NCBI RefSeq assembly: GCF_000565285.1
Contig: NZ_APVL01000014.1
Location: 1-64,000 of the forward strand
DNA length: 64,000 bases
Source: Cytobacillus firmus DS1
GTDB lineage: Bacteria; Bacillota; Bacilli; Bacillales; Cytobacillaceae
Direction of reading: 5' to 3'
The stretch's first letter is position 1; every line of letters begins with the position of its first letter. This document shows, piece by piece, positions 36,547 through 45,197 of the stretch. The position numbers and the translations under genes are program-made. The notes below the pieces were generated by a model. It was given only the letters and a program-made list of their open reading frames with translations, searched no databases and was not told where the DNA came from.

Positions 36547-37278
36547 ATGCTTCGATTAATAATCTTTTTTCTTTATATGGGCGGATATTTAGTGTATAGC
36601 CTTCCTGCTCTATCCCGGATGAGAAACCTGAATTCAGCACTCCCAGTTGAGGAACGCGACCGCATCATCCATAATGTTCCCCAAAAGTGGTCCAGGACAA
36701 TAATGAAAATATCAGGCTCTCAAGTGAAAATTATGGGTCAGGAATTAATTCCAGAAGGGCCTGTCGTCATTGTCTGCAACCATGAAGGGGATTTTGATAT
36801 TCCAGTCCTTCTTGCATCTATTAATAAACCGTTTGGTTTTATATCGAAAGTTGAAGTGAGGAAAGCACCCATCATCTCATCATGGATGGAAGTCATGAAC
36901 TGTGTCTTTATTGACCGCAGCAATCGCAGGAGTGCTATCAATTCTTTAAAGAATGCTGCTATGCTTTTAAAACAGGGACACTCTCTCCTGATTTTCCCGG
37001 AAGGAACGAGAAGCAGGGGAGGGCAGGTAGGGCCTTTTAAAGTAGGCGGATTCAGGCTTGCACAGGATGCAGGGGTTCCGATTGTGCCAATATCCATTAA
37101 AGGGACAGCAAATGTCTTTGAAAAGAATGGGAGACTCATAAAGCCGGCAAAAATAGAAATCAGGGTGTGCAAGCCTGTGAATGCCAAGCTTGTTAAAGAT
37201 ATGGATGCAAAATTTCTTGCACAGGAAGTAAGAGCCATAATCTGCAGCAGTCTTTCGGACAGAAAAATCGCTTCATAA
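36547..37278 (+). CDS. ypkP: 1-acyl-sn-glycerol-3-phosphate acyltransferase family protein (YpkP-like)
   Basis: A 243-residue PlsC-family acyltransferase of phospholipid synthesis at the inner membrane face. The N-terminal hydrophobic anchor is at 3-20. The catalytic HX4D motif is H79-EGDF-D84, and FPEGTRSRGG binds glycerol phosphate. ATG 36547 has GGAGG 6 nt upstream. B. subtilis ypkP sits between dfrA and ilvA, as here, so the symbol is given on motif plus position; it may not be the main PlsC. Confidence 0.85.
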   Translation: MLRLIIFFLYMGGYLVYSLPALSRMRNLNSALPVEERDRIIHNVPQKWSRTIMKISGSQVKIMGQELIPEGPVVIVCNHEGDFDIPVLLASINKPFGFISKVEVRKAPIISSWMEVMNCVFIDRSNRRSAINSLKNAAMLLKQGHSLLIFPEGTRSRGGQVGPFKVGGFRLAQDAGVPIVPISIKGTANVFEKNGRLIKPAKIEIRVCKPVNAKLVKDMDAKFLAQEVRAIICSSLSDRKIAS

Positions 37279-37282
37279 GAAG

Positions 37283-37309
37283 AAGGCCCCTTTCTCAGGG
37301 GCCTTTTTA
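37283..37309 (+). terminator. Terminator of ypkP
   Basis: AAGGCCCC / GGGGCCTT with a TTTCTCA loop, then T5. Confidence 0.87.
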
Positions 37310-37318
37310 GTCGATACA

Positions 37319-37555
37319 TTAAAAATTCGGATTCACTAAATAATCTGTGAGCTTCTGAATCATTCCGTGGTATTCCCTGGGATCGCAAAACTCTTCTGCG
37401 GTAAAGTTAGCTTTAACCCACTCTATTAATTCATCAGCACTGTTGAAGTACTCTCCACTCGTGTCGCTTTTCCGAATCATATACCTGCCGTTATCTTCAT
37501 CCACTGTTACCTCCACAGGCAAAGCACTATCCAGACTGCATAAAGAAAACTCCAT
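37319..37555 (-). CDS. Hypothetical protein, 78 residues
   Basis: A small acidic soluble protein (VEVTVDEDNGRYMIRKSDTSG, then ADELIEWVKANF). No family recognised. Minus strand, convergent with ypkP and divergent from ilvA. AAAGGGGTG lies 5-6 nt upstream of its ATG, supporting translation. The ypkP terminator hairpin may serve both directions. Confidence 0.62.
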   Translation of the reverse strand: MEFSLCSLDSALPVEVTVDEDNGRYMIRKSDTSGEYFNSADELIEWVKANFTAEEFCDPREYHGMIQKLTDYLVNPNF

Positions 37556-37662
37556 TCCTGCACCCCTTTGAGATATAAATTAACTTTTGCTTATTATATG
37601 TCAGTTTTATCAGTTTCTATCCATAAAATAATTCGAAAAATGTAAATTTTAAAAAAACCGGA

Positions 37663-37690
37663 TTGAAATCATGATTTGTCATGGTATAAT
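37663..37690 (+). promoter_or_regulatory. Sigma-A promoter of ilvA
   Basis: TTGAAA, a 16-bp spacer and TATAAT. It ends 37 bp before the ATG, so the leader is short and no T-box fits. Confidence 0.72.
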
Positions 37691-37727
37691 GTACAAATTA
37701 ATAACTTGTAAAGAAGAGGGTGGCAAA

Positions 37728-38996
37728 ATGGAACAGAAAGTAATGACAAAAAAATGGGTGCAGTTGGAAGATATTTTAATTGCATACCAGCAGCTAAAGG
37801 ATATTGTTGCCCATACACCTTTACAGAAAAATGAACGCCTATCAGAAAAGTATGAGTGCAATGTCTATTTGAAAAGAGAGGATCTTCAGCATGTCCGCTC
37901 ATTTAAATTAAGAGGCGCCTACTATAAAGTGAAATCTTTGACTGCAGAGGAGCTTGAAAATGGTGTAGTCTGTGCAAGTGCAGGGAATCATGCACAGGGA
38001 GTTGCCTATGCATGCAGACACCTCGGAGTTCAGGGGAAGATTTTCATGCCGGCGACCACGCCGAGGCAGAAGGTGAGCCAGGTAGAGCTGTTTGGGAGAG
38101 ATTCAGTGGAGATCATACTAGTTGGAGACACTTTTGATGATTCCTATCACGAAGCTCTTAAATGTGCCACGGAGGAGGACAGGGCATTTATTCATCCGTT
38201 TGATGATGAAATGGTGATAGCAGGACAGGGAACAGTAGCGGTTGAGATGCTTAACGATTGTGAAGAGCAAGTCGATTTTGTTATTGCAAGTATTGGCGGA
38301 GGCGGATTAATGGCCGGACTCAGCACTTACATAAAAAGCATCTCGCCGGAAACGCAGATGATTGGAGTTGAACCTGAAGGAGCACCCTCTATGAGCGAAG
38401 CAATCAGGGTTCAAACAGTAGCACCCCTCGGGGAGATTGATAAGTTTGTAGATGGTGCGGCGGTAAAATGTGTTGGTGAAAAAACCTATGACATCTGCAA
38501 TGAACTTGTTGATGATATTTTCATGGTTCCTGAAGGGAAAGTGTGTACGACAATCCTTGAATTATATAATGAGCATGCAATTGTGGCAGAGCCTGCAGGT
38601 GCATTGCCGATTGCTGCATTGGATATGTGCAGGGATCAAATTAAAGGAAAGAATGTTGTTTGTGTGATCAGCGGAGGCAATAATGATATTGGCCGCATGC
38701 AGGAAATTAAAGAGCGCTCCCTGCTTTATGAAGGCCTGCTTTACCATTTCATAGTGAATTTCCCCCAAAGGGCAGGGGCATTAAGAGAGTTCCTTGACGA
38801 AGTGCTTGGCCCAACGGACGATATTACACGTTTTGAATATACGAAAAAAAATAATAAAGAAAATGGTCCGGCCCTTGTAGGAATTGAGCTGAAGCATAGG
38901 GAGGACTATAGCGACCTAATTGTGAGAATGAATAAAAAGGGATTCTCTTACAAGGAGATAAACAAAGACAGCAACCTTTTTCATCTGCTTGTATAA
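37728..38996 (+). CDS. ilvA: Threonine ammonia-lyase (threonine dehydratase)
   Basis: A 422-residue PLP enzyme converting threonine to 2-ketobutyrate, the first step of isoleucine synthesis. The PLP lysine is K60 in RSFKLRGAY. CASAGNHAQGVAYA and the GGGGL phosphate loop are present. The C-terminal ACT-like regulatory domain (about 335-422, FIVNFPQRAGALREFLDE) suggests isoleucine feedback. Length equals B. subtilis IlvA. ATG 37728 has AGAGGGTGG. Functionally linked to ilvD at 18.6 kb though not in one operon. Confidence 0.95.
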   Translation: MEQKVMTKKWVQLEDILIAYQQLKDIVAHTPLQKNERLSEKYECNVYLKREDLQHVRSFKLRGAYYKVKSLTAEELENGVVCASAGNHAQGVAYACRHLGVQGKIFMPATTPRQKVSQVELFGRDSVEIILVGDTFDDSYHEALKCATEEDRAFIHPFDDEMVIAGQGTVAVEMLNDCEEQVDFVIASIGGGGLMAGLSTYIKSISPETQMIGVEPEGAPSMSEAIRVQTVAPLGEIDKFVDGAAVKCVGEKTYDICNELVDDIFMVPEGKVCTTILELYNEHAIVAEPAGALPIAALDMCRDQIKGKNVVCVISGGNNDIGRMQEIKERSLLYEGLLYHFIVNFPQRAGALREFLDEVLGPTDDITRFEYTKKNNKENGPALVGIELKHREDYSDLIVRMNKKGFSYKEINKDSNLFHLLV

Positions 38997-39068
38997 GTAC
39001 CCGGACGACTGGCAGGTCCATATAATTTAATAAGATATGTGACTGAAATATGAATTTTTTTGATATCT

Positions 39069-39097
39069 GTGACATTTCCTTTGAAAAGTACTATAAT
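39069..39097 (+). promoter_or_regulatory. Sigma-A promoter of tatA
   Basis: GTGACA, a 17-bp spacer and TATAAT, ending 43 bp before the tatA ATG. Confidence 0.68.
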
Positions 39098-39140
39098 CGT
39101 ATTAGATTCAAAAGGGAAGTACTTTAAAGGAGATGTGAAA

Positions 39141-39338
39141 ATGCTTTCAAATATCGGTGTACCAGGATTAATTTTAATCCTTGTTTTGGCGTTAATCATA
39201 TTCGGACCAAAGAAGCTGCCGGAAATTGGCCGTGCTTTTGGTGAAACACTAAGAGAATTTAAAAAATCTACCCGGGACCTGACAAGTGACGTCATGGATG
39301 AGCTTGAACAGGACACTAAGAAAAAAACGGTTAAATAA
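39141..39338 (+). CDS. tatA: Twin-arginine translocase subunit TatA
   Basis: A 65-residue protein with a short N-terminal span (about 4-20), the hinge [15 protein letters not shown] with the conserved Phe-Gly, an amphipathic helix and a polar Lys-rich tail: the TatA/E pore-forming subunit. It exports folded proteins together with TatC. ATG 39141 has AAAGGAGATG upstream. In most Bacillaceae tatA is followed directly by tatC; here a terminator and a structured element of about 250 bp separate them. Confidence 0.93.
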   Translation: MLSNIGVPGLILILVLALIIFGPKKLPEIGRAFGETLREFKKSTRDLTSDVMDELEQDTKKKTVK

Positions 39339-39369
39339 GGTGTAAGGATATACTTCTTGCACCTTTTTG
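39338..39369 (+). terminator. Terminator of tatA
   Basis: AGGTGTAAG / CTTGCACCT (one G:U) followed by T5. It implies that tatC needs readthrough or its own promoter. Confidence 0.75.
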
Positions 39370-39420
39370 TTTTGGTTTAAAAAATCTGGCTGGCCAAGCC
39401 CGGCTTTTTATCGCAGTCTA

Positions 39421-39669
39421 ACGGGCAGTAAGACCCCCACTCCAAGACTCAGAGAAATCAAAGGAGGATAAGTGGGGGTCAAACTGCCCGTAAAGGCCCG
39501 AAATAAGGACAAAGACTAAGAACGCCACGTCCTCCCAAAAGCTTCCGCTTTCGGTCGTGCAATGTATCGCTGCCGTAGCTTTCCTTGTCCTGTGGCCACG
39601 TCTTTGTGACCCACTTCCTGTGGGCCTCAACTAACAATCAGTGGGGGATAAGGAAAACCCCCGCTGATT
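39421..39669 (+). ncRNA. Highly structured element between tatA and tatC, candidate ncRNA or mobile-element remnant
   Basis: Three nested or adjacent stems fill the gap. Stem 1: 39421-39429 pairs with 39483-39491 (9 bp), then 39432-39441 with 39471-39480 (10 bp perfect). Stem 2: AGGCCC 39494-39499 with GGGCCT 39622-39627, enclosing ACAAAGAC/GTCTTTGT (39509/39600), GCCAC/GTGGC (39524/39592) and AAAGCT/AGCTTT (39538/39577). Stem 3: 39636-39647 with 39658-39669 (12 bp, one G:U). No credible ORF. The density of long-range pairing suggests a folded RNA. An omega-RNA-like remnant of a transposon is one possibility. Confidence 0.6.
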
Positions 39670-39704
39670 GAAGTTTCACTTTATAAAATTAGCAGGAGAT
39701 TTGT

Positions 39705-40442
39705 ATGGAAGAAAAAGAATTAAATTTAGTCGAACATCTGGATGAATTAAGAAAAAGACTCATCATAACAGCATCAGCATTTATCCTGTTTTTTATTGCA
39801 GGTTTTGTGTTTGTGGAGGATATTTATAAATGGCTGGTAAGAGACCTGGACGTTAAATTGATCGTTCTGGGCCCAAGTGATATTATCTGGGTTTACTTTA
39901 TGCTTGCTACAGTTATTGCCGTTGCAGCGACAATACCTGTTCTGGCTTTGCAGATTTGGCTGTTTGTCAAACCTGCCCTGACAGAGCATGAGCGGAAGAT
40001 TTCTCTTTCTTATGTGCCGGCATTGTTTATTCTGTTTATTACTGGCCTTTGCTTTGGGTATTTTGTCATTTTCCCAGCCGTATTAAGCTTTCTTGTAGAG
40101 CTGGGGGGAGAAATGTTTGAGGCCAATTTTACTGCGGATAAATATTTCCGTTTTGTCCTTAATATGACTTTGCCTTTTGGAGTTTTATTTGAACTCCCTG
40201 TCGTCATCATGTTCATGACTTCGCTTGGGATCCTTAATCCGTATGTGCTTACAAAAATCAGGAAATATGCTTATTTTGTGCTTATCGTAATTTCGGTTAT
40301 TATATCACCTCCAGACTTCATGTCTGATATTCTTGTAACCATTCCCTTGCTCCTGCTTTATGAAATAAGCATCAACTTATCAAAGATTGTCTATAAAAGA
40401 AAGCTGAAAAAGCAAGAGAATTCAGGAGAGGCATCTTCATAA
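39705..40442 (+). CDS. tatC: Twin-arginine translocase subunit TatC
   Basis: A 245-residue membrane protein with about six spans. It starts with the TatC signature region NLVEHLDELRKRL (conserved Glu-Leu...R), includes FVKPALTEHERK (loop that helps bind twin-arginine signals), and FGVLFELPVVIMFM and YFVLIVISVIISPPD later. TatC is the signal-peptide receptor of the Tat exporter. AGCAGGAGA site before ATG 39705. It is expected to be coexpressed with tatA but lies behind a terminator and the structured element. Confidence 0.94.
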   Translation: MEEKELNLVEHLDELRKRLIITASAFILFFIAGFVFVEDIYKWLVRDLDVKLIVLGPSDIIWVYFMLATVIAVAATIPVLALQIWLFVKPALTEHERKISLSYVPALFILFITGLCFGYFVIFPAVLSFLVELGGEMFEANFTADKYFRFVLNMTLPFGVLFELPVVIMFMTSLGILNPYVLTKIRKYAYFVLIVISVIISPPDFMSDILVTIPLLLLYEISINLSKIVYKRKLKKQENSGEASS

Positions 40443-40531
40443 AAAAATTAATGGGATAGCACAATCAGACACATTTCGAGCCGTATTTGGGGTATAATAT
40501 AAACAAACGGGTGAAAAAGAGGATTGATATT

Positions 40532-40783
40532 TTGCTATTTAAAAGCCTAGAGTTCAAAAATGCTGTTGGACAGAAGGTAAAAATTATTGAAATTCCTGTG
40601 TTGGCAAAAGATAGCCCTTATTATTTTATGATCCAAGTCCGTTTGAAAACATTCATTGCGGCCACTAACGCCAATGAAAAGACATGTAAGAACCATTCCT
40701 TTAGGGAGTATCTAAAACGAGTTCTAAAATGGCCGGTCTATGAAGAGATTTTTAAGGCTCCAGAATTGAAAAATAACGCTTAA
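40532..40783 (+). CDS. ypmP: YpmP-like small protein (DUF2535)
   Basis: An 83-residue protein starting at TTG 40532, with AAAGAGG upstream. A -10-like TATAAT at 40493 precludes the longer frame. The sequence (LLFKSLEFKNAVGQKVKIIEIPVL..., then FREYLKRVLKWPVYEEIF) and length agree with B. subtilis YpmP, a protein of unknown function next to ypmQ. A GTG at 40511 is the alternative start. Its own terminator follows. Confidence 0.65.
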   Translation: MLFKSLEFKNAVGQKVKIIEIPVLAKDSPYYFMIQVRLKTFIAATNANEKTCKNHSFREYLKRVLKWPVYEEIFKAPELKNNA

Positions 40784-40791
40784 CAACTTTG

Positions 40792-40818
40792 ATGCCGGCA
40801 GCCAGCCGGTATTTTTTT
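40792..40818 (+). terminator. Terminator of ypmP
   Basis: ATGCCGGC / GCCGGTAT imperfect stem followed by T6. Confidence 0.75.
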
Positions 40819-40924
40819 GGCCGCTTGAGGCGAAGTAAGAAAAGCTTGGTATTTATTGCTTTATTTGTATTTTGCTTAAATGTATAATATGAACTAATTG
40901 TAAATGCAGGGAAGTGAAGGAATA

Positions 40925-41770
40925 ATGGCTAAGATTAAAATTGTTACTGATTCTACAGTGGATCTATCAAGAGAATTGATTGAAGAATTCGATATTGAAG
41001 TCGTTCCTCTATCTATTCACATTGAAGGAAATACATATTTGGATCGGGTAAATATTACTCCAGCTGAATTCATGAAAAAGATGAAAGAATCTGACGAACT
41101 GCCAAAAAGCTCACAGCCTCCAGCGGGAGTCTTCGCAGAGGTGTATGACAGGTTTGGTGACCAGGGCTATGAAATTCTTTCCATCCATATGACTGGCGGA
41201 ATGAGCGGAACTGTTCAATCAGCTGAAAGTGCGGCAGCTATGTCACGTGCAAATGTTACAGTAGTAGATTCCAGGTATATCTCCAAAGCACTGGCTTTTC
41301 AGGTAATAGAGGCTGCAAAAATGGCCAGGGAAGGAAAAGCTATTCAGGAAATTGTGAGCCGACTGGAAACTGTTCGCGCTAACACTAAATTGTTTGTAGT
41401 AGTGGATACCTTGGAAAACCTCGTTAAAGGCGGAAGAATCGGCAAAGGCAAAGCCATGATTGGATCCTTGCTGAATATAAAACCAATTGCATCGCTTGAA
41501 GGCGGGGTATATACACCTGTCGCTAAAGTAAGAAGCCATACCCAGGTTGCCAAATATTTGGCCAAGCAATTCGCCGGGGATATTAAAGGTAAAACAATAA
41601 AAGGTGCAGGCCTTGTACATGCAGAAGGCATTGAGTTAGCTTCTAAACTGAAGAAAATGATTGAAGAGCTTGATGCTGATGCCAAGGTTGAAATCGAAGA
41701 AACAACCCCCATTATCAGTACACATACTGGGCCGGGTGCGATTGGATTTATGTATTATCTGGAAGATTAA
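40925..41770 (+). CDS. DegV family fatty-acid-binding protein (second copy)
   Basis: A 281-residue DegV/FakB protein. It has VTDSTVDLSRELI, PLSIHIEGNTYLD, KSSQPPAG, SIHMTGGMSGTVQS and ISTHTGPGAIGFMYY. It is more typical of canonical DegV than the copy at 13321. It would present a fatty acid to FakA kinase for acyl-phosphate synthesis (family knowledge). GAAGTGAAGG site before ATG 40925; a TATAAT at 40883-40888 is the likely -10. Monocistronic. Confidence 0.9.
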   Translation: MAKIKIVTDSTVDLSRELIEEFDIEVVPLSIHIEGNTYLDRVNITPAEFMKKMKESDELPKSSQPPAGVFAEVYDRFGDQGYEILSIHMTGGMSGTVQSAESAAAMSRANVTVVDSRYISKALAFQVIEAAKMAREGKAIQEIVSRLETVRANTKLFVVVDTLENLVKGGRIGKGKAMIGSLLNIKPIASLEGGVYTPVAKVRSHTQVAKYLAKQFAGDIKGKTIKGAGLVHAEGIELASKLKKMIEELDADAKVEIEETTPIISTHTGPGAIGFMYYLED

Positions 41771-41778
41771 TAAAACGG

Positions 41779-41810
41779 ACGCATAGCTCATCAGGCTATG
41801 CGTTTTTTTT
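41779..41810 (+). terminator. Terminator of second degV gene
   Basis: Perfect ACGCATAGC / GCTATGCGT stem with a TCATCAG loop and T8. Confidence 0.9.
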
Positions 41811-41908
41811 GCGCAGTCAATCATAATAAATACTTTTTTCCTAATTGAAAATATTTGCCATTCTTAAACATCCCCGGAATAAAATGAATTATGGGGGGTG
41901 TAGGGTTG

Positions 41909-42883
41909 ATGAGGAAAAATGTCTTATTATTTAGTGACTTTGGAATTGACGATTTTGTTGCGGTTATATTTGCTTATTTCTCAGAGGAAATCAATATCGT
42001 TGGAATTGTTGCTGATTACGGAAATGTTTCCAGGGAGGATGCCGTCCGAAACGCTGCTTACCTTCGTGAATTAACCGGACAAAATACTCCTGTAGTCAGC
42101 GGAGCCGTATTGCCTTTAACCGGGGAAGTTCCGGTGTTTTACCCGGATGTTCATGGCATAGAAGGGCTGGGTCCAATTATTCCAAACCTGGAGAATTCCA
42201 ATAATTTGTTTGAAAACTTCGATGATTTTAAGGGATTGATCGAGAAGTATGAAAATGATATAACAATCGTTAATGTAGGCAGACTTTCTTCATTGGCAAC
42301 GGCCTTTATCCTTTATCCGGCACTAATGAGTAAAGTCAGTGACTTTTATATTATGGGCGGTGCATTCAATGTTCCAGGCAATGTGACTCCAGTGGCTGAA
42401 GCAAATTTTTATGGGGACCCGTATGCGGCTAATGTTGTATTTGCCAATGCACCAAAGAAAATTCATGTCTTTCCTCTGGATGTAACGATGTCTGCAATCA
42501 TTACTCCTGCACTTATCGACTCTCTTGATGCCTACTATCAGAAAGTGCAAAATAAAGTCGGCTTAATTCTTAAGCCTATGGTTGATTATTATTTCAATTT
42601 TTATAAGGAAACCTATCCAGGCATAAGCGGAAGTCCCATGCACGATTTATTTACATTGTGGGCAATGCTTGACAGGGCTGACATTCAATATCTGGATGTA
42701 CCGGTAAAGATAATAACTGACAAAGGGGATGCGTTTGGCCAGAGCATTGGAGACTTTAGAAATGTCCCTTCTGAAGACAAGATGAAATACCGGATACATC
42801 GGATTGCTGTGCAATTTAATTATTCAAATTTTATCAGAACATTTTATGAGATTATGACGAACCATAAAACGAAACTAACTTAA
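41909..42883 (+). CDS. Nucleoside hydrolase (IunH/URH family)
   Basis: A 324-residue member of the inosine-uridine preferring nucleoside hydrolase family, which cleaves the N-glycosidic bond for purine/pyrimidine salvage. Calcium ligands D10, D14 and D15 are present in FSDFGIDDFVA. The family's first Asp (D8 position of DxDPGxDD) is replaced by Phe. PMHDLFTLWA supplies the late His-Asp pair and YIMGGAFNVPGN the substrate-binding strand. The start at 41909 has GGGGTGTAGGG. Activity is likely, but the altered first motif makes substrate and rate uncertain. Confidence 0.82.
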   Translation: MRKNVLLFSDFGIDDFVAVIFAYFSEEINIVGIVADYGNVSREDAVRNAAYLRELTGQNTPVVSGAVLPLTGEVPVFYPDVHGIEGLGPIIPNLENSNNLFENFDDFKGLIEKYENDITIVNVGRLSSLATAFILYPALMSKVSDFYIMGGAFNVPGNVTPVAEANFYGDPYAANVVFANAPKKIHVFPLDVTMSAIITPALIDSLDAYYQKVQNKVGLILKPMVDYYFNFYKETYPGISGSPMHDLFTLWAMLDRADIQYLDVPVKIITDKGDAFGQSIGDFRNVPSEDKMKYRIHRIAVQFNYSNFIRTFYEIMTNHKTKLT

Positions 42884-43017
42884 AAGTTTTTACCCTCCAT
42901 TAATTCGCGATAATAGAAAGAAAGGTTCGTATTCACAAGTTTGTCATAAGTACTTCTTTCTTCTTTCATGAATATTTGCTAAAATTAGCAACGTAACTAA
43001 TTAAAGCAGGTGAATGT

Positions 43018-43599
43018 ATGAGAAAAAGAGTATTTGCAATAATGTTTTCTGCTTTTATGCTTGCAGTCCTTTCAGCATGCGGACAGAGCGGCATAAAGGA
43101 CGCGTTAAATTGGGAACTGGCTGATTTTACATATAAAAATCAGGATAATAAAGAATTTGGTTTAAAGGATCTTAAAGGAAAGGTTTGGGTAGCCGACTTT
43201 ATTTTTACCAATTGCGAAGATGTATGTATGCCCATGACAGCTAATATGAAGAAGCTTCAGGATTTGGCTGAGAAGGAAGGCATAAAAAATATTGAATTTG
43301 TTTCATTCAGTGTAGACCCAAAAGTGGATACACCTGAAGTTTTAAAGGAATTTGCATCTACATACAATGCAGATTTCAGCAATTGGCATTTTCTGACCGG
43401 GTATGAACAGGAAGAAATTGAGAAATATGCTATGGAATACTTCAAAACCATTGTAAAAAAGCCGCAAACAGGTGATCAGGTAATCCATGGAACAGATTTT
43501 TATCTTGTTGACCAGAATGGAAAAGTAATGAAATATTATACTGGTCTAAATGAAATTCCGTTAGATGAAATTATGAATGATATTAAAGCATTGCAATAG
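43018..43599 (+). CDS. scoA: SCO1/SenC/PrrC copper-binding lipoprotein
   Basis: A 193-residue membrane-anchored thioredoxin-fold protein that delivers copper to the CuA centre of cytochrome c oxidase. The lipobox is LSAC with C21 as the lipid site. The copper ligands are C66 and C70 (NCEDVC) and H157 (VIHGTD). B. subtilis YpmQ (Sco1) has the same length and neighbours. ATG 43018 has CAGGTGAA upstream. The small hairpin terminator directly follows. Confidence 0.93.
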   Translation: MRKRVFAIMFSAFMLAVLSACGQSGIKDALNWELADFTYKNQDNKEFGLKDLKGKVWVADFIFTNCEDVCMPMTANMKKLQDLAEKEGIKNIEFVSFSVDPKVDTPEVLKEFASTYNADFSNWHFLTGYEQEEIEKYAMEYFKTIVKKPQTGDQVIHGTDFYLVDQNGKVMKYYTGLNEIPLDEIMNDIKALQ

Positions 43600-43622
43600 A
43601 CCTTGGACGAGGTCTTTTTTCT
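43598..43622 (+). terminator. Terminator of scoA
   Basis: Short AGACC / GGTCT stem followed by T6. Confidence 0.65.
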
Positions 43623-43720
43623 TTTCTGTTTAGTACATACTGCAGCAGGAACAATGCTAATTATTTTTAAATTTTAGTTGCATGTTATAATATAAATGAG
43701 AAAAATGGGCAGGTGATAAT

Positions 43721-44560
43721 ATGTTAAAAAAATTCACCCTCATCTTTTGGATCATGCTGCTGCTCGCTTCCTGCAGTTCAGTTAACCACAGCGATATAAT
43801 TCATTCTGAAAAAGAATCCCGCCTGACAGTTAAAGAAGAAATTCCTTTGGATTTTTTCCCTCGAAACCTTACTGTTGCTGCAGTAGGGGACTCTTTAACC
43901 CAGGGGGTTGGAGACAGTACTGAACGTGGAGGCTACGTGCCATATCTTGAAATGTCACTGGAAAAAGACAAAAGTGTTCAAGACGCTATTTTTTATAATT
44001 TCGGTGTTAGAGGCAATCGTTCCGATCAATTATTGAAAAAGCTGGGGACAGATGAGGTAAGAGATGTTGTGAAGAATGCAGACGCGGTGATCATAACCAT
44101 TGGCGGCAATGACGTTATGAAAGTAGTCCGTGAGAATTTTTCGAACCTGAAGCTGAGGGCCTTTGCCAAGGAAAAGGAAATCTATGAACAAAATCTGACC
44201 GAGGTTTTAGATTCAATTAAAGAGGTAAACCCAAATAGTAAAATTGTTTTAATAGGCTTATATAATCCCTTTTTAAAATGGTTTTCAGAAATAACGGAAA
44301 TTAATGCTATTCTTGGAGATTGGAATGGCACAAGTCAGGATATTTTGAAAAATTATCCGGGGACTTATTTTGTTGAAATAGATGATATATTTGAAAATAC
44401 CGATGAAAACCTTTTATATACAGACTATTTTCATCCAAATGATAAAGGATATGAATTAATAGCTGGACGGGTCCATCAAATCCTCACAGAGGAAGTGCTG
44501 AAAGATATTCCGTATAAGAGGAGAGCCGTAGGAAATGGAGAGAAGCTGATTGAAAGATAG
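43721..44560 (+). CDS. ypmR: SGNH/GDSL lipoprotein hydrolase YpmR
   Basis: A 279-residue SGNH hydrolase anchored by a lipobox (LLASC, C18). The nucleophile is S58 in VGDSLTQG, block III is GGND (N130), and the catalytic D235/H238 lie in DYFHPND. It acts outside the membrane on an ester or acyl substrate that sequence cannot define. TATAAT at 43686-43691 is the probable -10. Its stop overlaps ypmS, which starts 11 nt before it. A second, unrelated SGNH protein is encoded at 49076. Confidence 0.88.
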   Translation: MLKKFTLIFWIMLLLASCSSVNHSDIIHSEKESRLTVKEEIPLDFFPRNLTVAAVGDSLTQGVGDSTERGGYVPYLEMSLEKDKSVQDAIFYNFGVRGNRSDQLLKKLGTDEVRDVVKNADAVIITIGGNDVMKVVRENFSNLKLRAFAKEKEIYEQNLTEVLDSIKEVNPNSKIVLIGLYNPFLKWFSEITEINAILGDWNGTSQDILKNYPGTYFVEIDDIFENTDENLLYTDYFHPNDKGYELIAGRVHQILTEEVLKDIPYKRRAVGNGEKLIER

Positions 44561-45131
44561 AAAATGGAAAAAGCTGTTTTTTACACTGCTGGCTATTAAT
44601 GCACTCGTTTTAGCTGTGCTGTTTATTTATATCAGTATGCCGGCAGATGACGAAGACTACACAGCTGTCACCGAGAATAGTGATAATTATGTTCCTTTTA
44701 ACATAAAAGCAAATAAAGAAGATTTAAATAGAGTCATTAACCACTATCTTGAAAAAGAAGGTCTGACAGGAGCAATAGATTACAAAGTCCTTCTAAATGA
44801 TGAAGTTGATTTATATGGCACAATCCCTTTCTTCAGCCAGGATCTGCAGATGAAACTGTCATTTGAACCAGAAGCCTTGCAGAATGGAGATGTTGTCCTT
44901 CAGCAAAGATCTATATCTGTTGGGCAGCTGAATCTTCCTGTTTCACATGTTCTGAAGCTGGTAAAAGACCGCTACAAGCTTCCGGAAGGTGTTACCATTC
45001 AGCCGCAGAAAGAAAGAATCTATGTATCACTGCAGGAAATGAAGCTGAAAAGTGATGTGAAAGTAAAAGTAGATGAATTTAATTTAAAGCAGGATGATAT
45101 TCGTTTTACCCTTCTTGTCCCGGTTAAATGA
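44550..45131 (+). CDS. ypmS: YpmS family protein (DUF2140)
   Basis: A 193-residue single-span protein. N-terminal cytoplasmic basic residues (KDRKWKK), a transmembrane helix at about 9-29, then an extracytoplasmic beta-rich domain (VTIQPQKERIYVSLQEM). Function unknown, although the ypmR-ypmS pair is conserved in Bacillaceae. Start TTG at 44550 lies inside the end of ypmR, with GGAGAGAAG before it. Confidence 0.85.
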   Translation: MKDRKWKKLFFTLLAINALVLAVLFIYISMPADDEDYTAVTENSDNYVPFNIKANKEDLNRVINHYLEKEGLTGAIDYKVLLNDEVDLYGTIPFFSQDLQMKLSFEPEALQNGDVVLQQRSISVGQLNLPVSHVLKLVKDRYKLPEGVTIQPQKERIYVSLQEMKLKSDVKVKVDEFNLKQDDIRFTLLVPVK

Positions 45132-45133
45132 GA

Positions 45134-45175
45134 AAAGGGAACCCTTCCGCAGCTTTGGAGGGTTCCCTTTTTTTA
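45134..45175. terminator. Terminator ypmS / DUF4397 gene (bidirectional)
   Basis: AAAGGGAACCCT / AGGGTTCCCTTT 12-bp stem with a T7 run on the plus strand and A/T tails on both sides, between convergent genes. Confidence 0.85.
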
Positions 45176-45197
45176 TCTTTTAATTGGCGTGAAAGCA

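Noticed and set aside
36738..37388. 216-codon open frame antisense to ypkP and the small minus-strand gene
   Set aside because: Overlaps two supported genes in another frame and shows no recognisable domain.
39418..39630. 70-codon minus-strand open frame inside the tatA-tatC element
   Set aside because: Translation is low-complexity-like, with no start site signal; the paired-stem structure explains the sequence better.
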